DNA of 64,000 nucleotides from Thamnidium elegans (lineage: Eukaryota > Mucoromycota > Mucoromycetes > Mucorales > Mucoraceae), in contig JAIXMG010000009.1 in assembly GCA_025201345.1 (NCBI GenBank), positions 434,001-498,000 on the forward strand, given 5' to 3'. Under the pieces are notes generated by a model. It was not told where the DNA came from. It saw nothing but the letters and a program-made list of their open reading frames with translations, and ran no database searches. The translations under genes were made by a program, and so were the position numbers. Shown here piece after piece: positions 55,253 through 64,000 of this stretch. How positions within the stretch are numbered: the first letter of the stretch is position 1; every line of letters starts with the position of its first letter.

Positions 55253-57082
55253 ATGGAGGATAATCTAGAAGAAACAAACTTTGACTACATTGTATTAGGG
55301 ACAGGTTTAATAGAATCTATTTTAGCTGGGTAGAGCACTTTTTTTTTTTAATCTCTGAAATAAAAAAAAGTACGGAAAACTCATTTTTCTTTATAGTTCA
55401 CTTGCAAGAGTTGGAAAAAAGGTACTTCATTTAGATAGTCATCAAAATTATGGCGGCAATTGGAGTGTATTTGGATTTCGAGAATTAGCACAATGGTGTT
55501 TAAATAGAACTCAAGTAAAAGAATACGTTAAGGGTAAGCCAAAAGAAAAAAAAAAGAAAAAAGAAAAAAAGACATGAACCTTTCTTTTTGCAGACGAAAC
55601 CAGTATAAATTATGAAGAAAGTTACGGTTCCAACTTTCGTAAAGTAGAGTTAAAATTATATCCAAACCAACAAAAAGAAATGGACTTAGATTGTAGTAAA
55701 GTAGCCGATATGGATAAAGATTTAGTGGATATTTGGTTTAAACAACTTGATTCTGTACAGGAGAAAAACATGTTTATGGATTTATTAAAGGCTTCGAGAT
55801 CTTATAACTTGGATTCCACGCCAAAGCTATTGGGATCTCGTGATTCCTTGGTGGAGACGTTAATTAGTAGTGGTGTAGGCCGTTATTTAGAATTTAAGAG
55901 TGTAGATGATATTTATATTTTTGACAAGGAATTAAAATCATTGGAAAAGGTCCCTAGTTCAAAAGAAGATGTGTTTACAAACAAGGCAGTGAGTTTGATT
56001 GAAAAGAGAAAATTAATGAAATTCTTGACATTTGCTATGGAATACGATATCAATCATGTTTTATTGGAAGGAACACAAGCTATGAGCTATATTCAATTCT
56101 TGCAAGAAAAATTTAAGATTACAGGTAAATTACAAGAAGCCATTGTTTATGCTATTGCTATGGTTGATGATAAAGCCTCCGTTAAAACTGGATTGGTAAG
56201 CACACATAAATTTGTACAAGCTATGGGTCGATTTGGAAAAGGCGCTTATCTTTGCCCGTTGTATGGTGGAGGTAGTGAAATCGCTCAAGCATTTTGTAGA
56301 GTATGTGCCGTGTATGGTGGCATCTATATTTTAAACCAACCTTTAGAAAAGTATATGATTGATTCGGAGACAAATGAAATACGCGGTATTGTGACTAAGG
56401 AAGGTCAAGAATACAAATGTCAAAAATTAATTACTGGTATTGATTACTTGAATGCGTCTTGGTTATCACAAGAAAAGGAGTTTGGGTAAAAACATTTAGC
56501 AGCGTATGTAAGATGTTATAAAATATTAATTAGAGTATATAGTACTTGGGTATCAAGAGCAATGATTGTGACGAATACACCGTTGGCTTCAACGGATAAG
56601 GAGAATTTTGTAGCTGATGGATTAAGCTATGCTGTATTCCCTCCTGGTAGTGATGCAGGTAATTCGGATGAACCCATTTATAGTATTCATCAAAGTCAAG
56701 AGAGTATGGCCTGTCCTAAAGGACAATGTAAGTATATATGTATAACATTTTATTTTTATTACCGAGATTCTAAATCTTGTCTAAAACGATAGATGTAACT
56801 TATTTATGGACAACTTCTAAACAAGATGCAGTTGTGAAAAACGCTGTCGATTTGCTATTACAAAATAACGAGCAACATAATGTATTTACTGTGTTTTATG
56901 AACAACGTGTTCGTAGTACAAAAGGACTGGAACTTCCAAAGAATATTATACCTTGCAGTGATCCAGACCAATCACTTAATTTCCAAGGTGCTTCTGAAGA
57001 AGCTTTTGGAATTTTTAAACAATGTGAACCACAGGCAGAATTTATGCCTGCTTCAGAACAAGACCAAGATGAAGATTATTAA
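55253..57082 (+). CDS. MRS6: Rab escort protein (REP, GDI/REP family)
   Basis: REP presents newly made Rab GTPases to Rab geranylgeranyltransferase and delivers them to membranes. Exon 1 gives MEDNLEETNFDYIVLGTGLI, with the GxG dinucleotide-fold motif, and joins SSLARVGKKVLHLDSHQNYG. The core includes YNLDSTPKLLGSRDSLVETL and the diagnostic LCPLYGGGSEIAQAFCRVCA followed by VYGGIYILN. I chose REP over RabGDI because GDI has an MYGLGELPQGF-type sequence at that place, and because exon 3 holds an insertion between the two family blocks. A C-terminal exon starts YLWTTSKQDAVVKNAVDLLL and ends in an acidic tail (ASEQDQDEDY). Introns are at about 55331-55395, 55533-55593, 56487-56545 and 56729-56792. 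Length is about 510 residues. Confidence 0.87.
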
Positions 57083-57145
57083 ATAATAAAATATTGTATT
57101 TATTTTTGTTGTTTTTTTTTGTATGTATATAAAATAAAATAAAAC

Positions 57146-58580
57146 CTAATTTACAAGGAAGAACATGTAGACCATTTGAAGAGCAGCAATTGTAAGCAAG
57201 AACCACAAACGTCTTTTACGTTGGGGATTCATAGTAGAAGGTCCGGCTGCTGCATCGGGTAAAATAACATATCGCATCGAACGAAGCTACATAAAAAAAA
57301 GGTGAGTTGAAAGGATAGGCTACAAACAGTTATTAGTATTGCTTACCAAGAAGAAACTAACACAAAGACCAGTATAAAAGAAGACGAACCAAGCAGTATA
57401 TCCTTTTCCTCCCAATAATTTGACAGCATCTGTAACAATAATACCAACAAATTTGTAACCATAATAAGATACTAAATCAAGCATAGATGCCTCAAAGGGT
57501 ATACTCAAAAAGTAACAACCTAATCTAGTATACACAATTTCCCAGAATATAACTGCTACCGAAGTAGAAACAGCAATATATAACATATCAGGATGAAAGC
57601 TAACAATACGAATTAGGCCTTCTTTTTTTTCTCTGTATACTGTTTCTTAATTTTTTACCTTTCTTGAAGACCCGCTGTTAAACCACAAAGTAAAACATAG
57701 GTGACCACTGCCATAACTGCAATAATAAAGAATATAAATAAACATTCCCTTCACTCTTTTATATGTCAACTATAATTTTACCTGGGATATATAAATCAGG
57801 TGAGTTAATATCTTCTCTGGGTGGTTTGAATCCTTCCATCTGGCCTGTCTCTGATCTCATTATTAAACGATTCCAAGACTATACATATATACTTTTAGCA
57901 TACTTTTTTTTTATGTAACGCGTAAAGCAAAACTTACAGAGTTTCTCCAAGGGAATAATAAAAGTCTTATCTTGGACATGACATAAGAATTACTAACGTT
58001 AAAGTAATGTCTTAGTGCAGGTATATCAACCCATCTATTAAACTACATGCTTTTTGTTAAAAAAAGACGAGGAGAGTACAAGTTTTTTTTTAATACATAC
58101 GTTTTTTTCAACATAGGCAGAACCTTGAGCCATAGCACTTCCAGCAAATTGCATACCCATTTGAGCAGCAGGGTCGTTAAAACCGAATTGACTATAGAGG
58201 TTATTTTGCTGTTGTTGTTGTTGTTGCTGCTGAGGTTGTGGTGTATAAGCATTGGGATCATAAGCTTGATGCATCTTGGGGTTTTGTTGCTGCATCATGG
58301 GAGAGCGTTGTTGTTGTTGTTGCATCATGGGGGACTGTTGCTGCATCATGGGAGACTGTTGTTGCATCATGGGCATCATGGGTTGTTGACCACTTTGGTT
58401 ATATTGATATTGATTATGTTGTTGTAATCCAGGAGAAGGTGTGGTTTGATGAACTGCGGTTCCAAAATCGGGAATAGGATGTTGAGGAACCGGATGTTGA
58501 AGTGGAGGAGGAGACTTGGAAGGAGCTCCATAAGCCTGGTTCGAATACTGATAGTTTGGGTTACCTCCAGAAGGATACAT
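57146..58580 (-). CDS. YIF1: Yif1-family ER/Golgi membrane protein
   Basis: Yif1 pairs with Yip1 in ER-to-Golgi vesicle transport. Exon 1 (58580 to about 58104) starts MYPSGGNPNYQYSNQAYGAP. It has five or so SPMMQQQ repeats and a glutamine run, then NDPAAQMGMQFAGSAMAQGS, the Yif1 signature, leading to AYVEKN. Further exons read NRWVDIPALRHYFNVSNSYV, then MRSETGQMEGFKPPREDINS, then the membrane part: PVMAVVTYVLLCGLTAGLQE, FHPDMLYIAVSTSVAVIFWE and YTAWFVFFYTGLCVSFFL. The last exon (LRSMRYVILPDA...) ends MVYMFFLVN at 57146-57148. It has about five transmembrane segments. The repeated glutamine/methionine N-terminus is longer than in yeast. Confidence 0.92.
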
Positions 58581-58863
58581 TTTTTTCTTTTTGGTTCTTA
58601 ATACGCGAAAAAAGAGTAAAAAAAAGGGAGAGGGGAAAAACCTATTACTTATTCTCTCTCGGAGTACACTAAAACCATTTTCATTGGCTTACATAACTTC
58701 TTTTAACGAAATGAATTTGATTTATACTTTGGCCCAAAATTAAATAAAAAGCTTTCATCTTTTGTTTTTGTTTGTTAAACGATTGATATTTCAATACTTA
58801 ATTTAACATGAATAAGCTTTCTTCTTTTCCGCTTATTCTTTTTCTCTTTAATTCTAGTACAAT

Positions 58864-60696
58864 ATGACAATTATAGATCCGCCAATAAAAGATAATTCAA
58901 GTCTTTATAAAGATAAACTATACAGGTCGAATACTGTTGAGTTCAACGACAGTAATTCTGTGATAAATTACAAGAATGATTCAGAGACGATAACGTATGT
59001 TGATGATGAAAGTATAGATCCATACTCTATAAAAGTAAATTCCATCATTTGACATATATTTTAATGTCTATTTAACTGATAAACATGTAGAATAAAATAA
59101 CTACAAGAAAAAAAGGCTTTATTTTATTTATTGTTGCTTTACAAGGATTCCTTGGCCCTTTAACAAGTTCCATCTATGTAAGTATTTTTTTTTAAAAAAA
59201 ATACATACGTTGTTTTAAACAAAATTTATATAAACAAAGGTGCCTGCTATTGCACAAGTAAGAAAATCATTCGGTGCTTCGCATACATCTATTAATGCTA
59301 CCATCTCTCTCTACGTATTCACAATGGGTTTAGCGGTATGTAAACGGAAGCGGTGAAAAACGATAAGTGTAACTAAATATATATGTAGCCGTTACTATGG
59401 GCCTCACTTTCTGAACGTCACGGCCGTCGCGCAATATACCTTTTATCTACTCTTTTATATGTAATATCTACAGTCGGATGTGCTTTATCTTATTCTGTAT
59501 CACTTTTTATAGTTTTGAGATCATTCCAAGCAATCGGTGCAAGCGCGGCACAAGCTGTAGGTGCAGGGTATGTATAACAAACAAAACAAATATAAATGCG
59601 ATTGAAATTTACCATATATTTAATGTAGTACAATTACTGATTTGTATGATATAAATGAGCGAGGTAGTGCAATGGGATTGTTTTTATTGGGTCCTTTGAT
59701 AGGTCCTTTAGTTGGGCCTATTGCTGGAGGCTTTATAAATGAATGTAAGCTGCACCTTTTAAGGTATTATATTAAACCAAATTACTAATATTTGTATATG
59801 TAGTCTTTGACTGGCGATACATATTTTGGTTTCTTACTCTCATGGGGGGTTTGATATTTTTACTCATCTTATTTTGTTTACCTGAGACGTCTTCCATTAT
59901 GCTTAAAAAGCGAGAAATGTTGAAGGAGAAGGGAACTGGTGAAGACTTGGATGTCAAAGAAAGCGCATTTAAAAGTATGTCTAGGCCTTTTAAATTTATT
60001 ACAAAGCCTGTGGTAGCGCTAGTAACTACCCCATATACGTTTGCTTATGGATTTATGTACTTTGTTATTGCTAGTCTACCTCATCAATTGGTAACGCATT
60101 ATAACTTTGCTAGTTATCAAATTGGGTTAGCATACTTGGCTAATGGTATCGGAAATGCTTTAGGTGCATTGATTTCGGGGAAATTAGCGGATAGAGCACT
60201 TCGTAAACCAGATGATCCAGAGCTACGTATTCCTGAACTTAGATTATCTCCCATGTGGTTTGGTATTGTAGCACTTCCAATTGGTGAACTCATGTATGGA
60301 TGGTGTTTAGATTTCAATGTTCATGTTGCGGCATGTTTGACAGGTTTATTTTTATGTATGTATTTCCGTATCGTTTTTTAAAAAAAGGAAAATATTAAAA
60401 AAAAAAAACAAATATTTATATGTTGTTTATTAGTGGGTCTCGGTGTAGGTATAGTACAAACACCAAGTAATACGTACATTGTTGATTCGTACCAAAAACA
60501 CTCGGCTTCTGTTATGAGTGCAGCTAATTTATTAAGATGTATATCTGCGGGATTAACACCTTTGATTGCACCTACTTTAATTGAACAGATTGGTAACGGT
60601 TGGTCTATGACAATATTAGCAGCTCTAAGTATTATGAGTGGTATTTGCATTTTCTGCGTTCAACGGTACGGTCAAAAATGGAGACAAAAAGATTAG
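58864..60696 (+). CDS. Major facilitator superfamily transporter, drug:H+ antiporter (DHA1) type
   Basis: A plasma-membrane-type transporter with 12 expected helices. After a hydrophilic N-terminus (MTIIDPPIKDNSSLYKDKLY), small exons read GFILFIVALQGFLGPLTSSI, VPAIAQVRKSFGASHTSINA and PLLWASLSERHGRRAIYLLS, the last carrying motif A between helices 2 and 3. The antiporter motif C is GPLIGPLVGPIAGGF. The long exon begins DWRYIFWFLTLMGGLIFLLI and includes the central loop (KREMLKEKGTGEDLDVKESA). The final exon has VGIVQTPSNTYIVDSYQKHS and ends QRYGQKWRQKD. Introns at about 59035-59090, 59179-59241, 59336-59388, 59568-59628, 59743-59804 and 60356-60432 are GT-AG. The substrate cannot be predicted. 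Confidence 0.9.
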
Positions 60697-61011
60697 AAGT
60701 ACTCTTAAAAAAAATTTATAGTAAGAAATAAAAACTATAGAAAAAAAAAGTACACTTTTTTGCTTCATGATGAAGTCGAGTCAATGCATGTAACTATTTT
60801 TTTTTAACTATTATTTTGCAGCGAACAAAATTTTCGGGCAAAATAATTATATTGTTTTTTACCATTAAAAAAAAGTAATATATTGGCGATCTATGTGGTA
60901 TAATAAAACGCTATGATTATTTTTATCTGTTAACAAACGAAACTGTTGGCTTCGAAAATAAACCAATGTCATTCCTGCAATTGATATATGACGATTTTTT
61001 CCTATCAGAAA
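60697..61011. other. Gene-free 3' flank of the MFS gene
   Basis: AT-rich DNA with A runs. It includes one copy (60767-60793) of a 26-nt motif seen again at 61752-61778. No gene is seen. Confidence 0.45.
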
Positions 61012-61440
61012 TTATACTACGAGCCATCTAAAGGTGATTGCTTCTTCAGCGGGAAAAAGATCCATGACTAAAATGCCAACACTTTGAATCGTAAAACCAA
61101 ATTCAGTACGGCTGTGTTTTTCAGTTTCATACTGTTCATAATTCCTTTGGTGTAAAATAGTTTGGGTTGTAGAAGTCAATAACGTTGATAAATACAATTG
61201 CTCAGAGTTATCGCGGCAGGGGAGGTAGAATAGTTTGATTTTGGAAATACTCTATTTGTTAGTTAGCATATTATTATATTCGATATAACATATTAATATT
61301 ATAAGTATAATACGTACAAATCTCCAAATGTGGATCATGTCTAACTCTTCAGGAAAAATAAAGTGAGGCGTATTATTTTTCGCGTACCTTTATGGATGGT
61401 GTTTGCTTTAAGAAGGACAATATCGGTTTGTATAAACATA
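61012..61440 (-). pseudogene. Decayed two-exon gene remnant, unknown family
   Basis: On the minus strand an open piece MFIQTDIVLLKANTIHK (from about 61438) changes frame to NTPHFIFPEELDMIHIWRF. A GTACGT donor near 61315 and an acceptor ACAAATAG near 61253 (with a CTAACTAAC branch-like site) join it to SISKIKLFYLPCRDNSEQLY. The frame then runs through HSRTEFGFTIQSVGILVMDL to a stop at 61012-61014. Intact splice signals with a frame break suggest a recently decayed gene, or its 3' part. I do not recognise the family. Confidence 0.4.
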
Positions 61441-62192
61441 AAAAATAAAATAAAAATAAAAGAAAAATAAAAATATTAGTAGTTAAAAAAAGATGGAGTA
61501 AATAGGTTGATTTATCAAGATAAAAAAGGGGTTTACGTATTCATATGATCTGTTTACTTATCCTGACGTATTATACTAGTATTCAATTCATATACTCGTA
61601 TTTATACGTTAATTAATTATTTCATATACATATATACTTTTTGCTACAACTTATTTCGTGCAAGAGACTATGTGGATAACTAAACAAAGTTGAGTGTTAA
61701 AATACATCACCTTTTACTAGAAAAAAAATCATTTGTTTTTCCCTGTTCTTTATGATGAAGTCGAGTTAATCCATATAGTTTTATAATTATGGCCCATGTA
61801 ATTTATTTGATATTTCATTCACAACGCTTTATTATACAATATGTAACACCAATACATCACTTTTTTTTAAGCGGTAAAAACAATCCAATTGTTTAACCCG
61901 AAACGTTTGTTATTAAAAAAAATTCTATTTGTTCGCGGCTAAATAAGAATTATACCAAGTCTTTTAATAAATTACTTTATACCGAGCGTTTTTTTTTTTA
62001 AAAAAAACAAGGAGGCTAGATACAATCTATATTTCTGAAAAAATATATACTCAATTGGGAGAAACAGAAAAAAAAAAAGAGAGACCAAAAAGGTAACAAG
62101 TAGCCCTTTTTTTTTAGGAACGAAAATATTATAAATATGGCCATATTTATTTATTTTTTTCTCTTGTTTATTTATCATATTCTGTACTAACA
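61441..62192. other. Intergenic flank of the subtilase gene
   Basis: AT-rich with A and T runs. It holds the second copy of the 26-nt motif (61752-61778) and the promoter of the protease gene. No gene is seen. Confidence 0.45.
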
Positions 62193-63853
62193 ATGAAGAT
62201 TACTCTGTCGCTTTCCGCTATTAGCCTCTTTGCTAGCATTAGCTCTGCTTTGGTTGCAAACCCTGCTGCCCCTAATGTATTAGGTACTAATCCAACACAT
62301 ATTGTCAGATTGAAAGCTGCAAACCTTAAAAATATCACTGGTAAATAAGAAAATCTGCTGTATTTATTATTTAGGGTCTTTCTAATTATTTTTATTTAGG
62401 TTTTGAATCTACTTCATTTATTAAAAATCACTTCAAGACTTTTCAAGGTATGAGAGGAGGTAAATTAGAGGTGATGGGATCCAAAACTATGAGTGATTTG
62501 GCTCCGGATGCTATGAAGAATATCGATATAGGAAAAGAATTCAAGGCAGTAGTTGGCTCATTTAATCCTTCGTTTGTCAATTATTTAACCGCTTTAGAAG
62601 ATGTTGAATATGTTGAACCCAATCAAGTGTATAAGACTGCTATCTTGCCTTCTACTATTAAACCTCAACCTTATGTCGCTGATACTCATAACAAGACTTC
62701 TATACCTCGTCGCAAGTCTTTGATCCGTAAACGAAATATATATACTCAAGTTAATGTACCTAGTTGGGGTATGGCCCGTATCAATAGACGTAATCAAGGC
62801 GACCTTTCTTCTTATACCGCGGATGATTCAGCAGGGTAAATACAACTAAAAAAATTTTAAGCTCTTTTTTTTTTATTAATTATCCTCTATTTTATAGTAC
62901 TGGCATCCATGTTTATATTCTTGATTCTGGTATTTATACAGAACATCCCGATTTCGCAGGACGTGCTAGAATGGAAGCAAACTATATTGATTATGAGGAC
63001 GATGGTGATTACGCTGGTCACGGTAAAAAAAAAAAATTCTTTTTTTTAATTCGATACAAGGAAGAAAAAAAAACTTATGCTATTAATATATATTTTAGGT
63101 ACTCATGTAGCAGGTACTATTGGTGGTAATACATTTGGAATTGCAAAGAGTACTATTTTACACGGGGTTAAAATCCTTGACCGCAACGGTGATGGTACAA
63201 CAGCCTCATTAATTCAAGGTAAAAGGAAGCTCGCTTTTTTACATTCGAGCGATAATTAATCTTTTATTACTATTATTTAGCTATTTCTTTTATCACTCAA
63301 GTTGCTGAACCAGGTCGTAGTATCATTAATCTCTCTCTTACCGGGCCAAGATCTCGAGCAATTGATGAAGCTCTTTCAATGGCAGTTCAACAGCATGGTA
63401 TTCCGGTCTTTGTATCTGCTGGTAACTCCGGAGACAACGCGTGTGAATATTCTCCATCTGCAAATCCTGATGTATTTGCCGTTGGAGCTTCTAACAAAAA
63501 GGATGTGGTTCCCAGTTTTTCTTCGTACGGAAAATGTGTTCGTATGTATGCACCTGGTACAGACATTACAAGTGCTTGGTTAGGTAATGAAAGTCATACT
63601 ATGGACGGTACAAGGTAGTATATATATATATATAATTGTATTTTTGTTGATGTTCTATTATTAACTCTTTTTCGTTAGTATGGCAAACCCACATGTTACC
63701 GGTATCGCAGCCATGTTGATGAGTGAGTTTGAATTCGGGTCTGCAAACGAGGTTTATGAAGCTTTAACGTCAATTGCAACACACGATATCCTTTACTCAC
63801 CAAAAGATCACGATAGAGATGTGGTACTTGCTTATAACGGTTCTGATCGCTAA
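62193..63853 (+). CDS. Secreted subtilisin-like serine protease (S8, proteinase K-like)
   Basis: The start MKITLSLSAISLFASISSAL is a clear signal peptide. The I9 inhibitor propeptide follows (THIVRLKAANLKN, LTALEDVEYVEPNQVYK), then a basic linker with RRKSLIRKR, a possible processing site. The mature enzyme begins near VPSWGMARINRR. The catalytic aspartate is in YILDSGIYTEH, the histidine in GHGTHVAGT (intron between GHG and THV), the oxyanion asparagine in VFVSAGNSGDNACEYSP, and the serine in GTSMANPHVTG (intron inside the serine codon). The five introns are short (about 51-75 nt). The product is about 450 residues, ends NGSDR, and has no C-terminal anchor. It is probably secreted for protein breakdown. 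It is complete and all catalytic residues are intact. Confidence 0.95.
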
Positions 63854-64000
63854 AAAAATAATTATAGAAAATCACTCCTTTTAGAATACTATATATATAT
63901 ATCTCTCTTTTTTAATAATAATAAAAATAAGATTTGCGTGTTATGACGGAATGATTATTATATTTTAATTTAGAGTTGACTTTGTTTTCGGAAAAAACAT
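63854..64000. other. 3' flank of the subtilase gene
   Basis: AT-rich sequence with short TA and A runs after the stop codon; it runs to the end of the window. Nothing else is seen. Confidence 0.5.

Noticed and set aside
60763..60800. ATGATGA resembling a snoRNA box C
   Set aside because: No CTGA box D or terminal stem at a suitable distance in either copy.

Overview
The window looks like nuclear DNA of an early-diverging fungus, most likely a mucoralean (Mucoromycota). It is strongly AT-rich, with short (about 50-90 nt) AT-rich GT-AG introns, homopolymer-rich intergenic DNA, CAA/CAG-coded glutamine tracts in transcription factors, and fungal gene families (Zn2Cys6 factor, class V myosin, BRO1-domain protein, proteinase K-like subtilase). 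This placement comes from recognising protein families and gene style; no database search was run.

Left part (1-27.8 kb), densely coding: TFIIE alpha subunit (+), a BRO1/Rim20-like protein (-), an unrecognised acidic helical protein (-), a three-repeat MYB protein that also carries C2H2 zinc fingers (+), a type-B carboxylesterase (-), a Sec7/PH protein with an altered catalytic site (-), a class V myosin (-), a gene-free stretch of 3.2 kb, a homeobox factor (-), and a divergent pair of RNA-biology genes, BUD13 (-) and UTP3/SAS10 (+).

Middle part (27.8-44.2 kb), gene-poor and transposon-rich: about 5 kb of low-complexity DNA with a decayed gene that has zinc-finger cysteine pairs; a small coiled-coil gene; ribosomal protein S3, whose gene appears to contain a 3-nt microexon; a secreted kelch-type protein; then a Tc1/mariner-type element of about 5 kb with long terminal inverted repeats (37265-42228). 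That element holds a wrecked transposase and a five-exon passenger gene. It abuts, and probably inserted into, a second Tc1/mariner element (to 44177) whose transposase has one in-frame stop.

Right part (44.2-64 kb): a seven-helix membrane protein starting 63 nt after the second transposon, a mitochondrial dehydrogenase kinase, a bifunctional 6-phosphofructo-2-kinase/fructose-2,6-bisphosphatase, a polyglutamine Zn2Cys6 transcription factor, a repeat-rich 3 kb gap with a 249-bp hairpin MITE related to the second transposon, Rab escort protein, YIF1, an MFS drug:H+ antiporter, a short decayed gene, and a secreted subtilisin-like protease.

The genes do not form one pathway; this is ordinary eukaryotic gene order. 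Recurring themes are membrane traffic (BRO1, Sec7/PH, myosin V, Rab escort protein, YIF1) and RNA or transcription functions. I found no CRISPR array, rRNA or convincing tRNA. The observations I rate highest are the RPS3 microexon, the passenger gene inside the nested Tc1 element, the Sec7 domain without its glutamate finger, and the MYB plus zinc-finger fusion.
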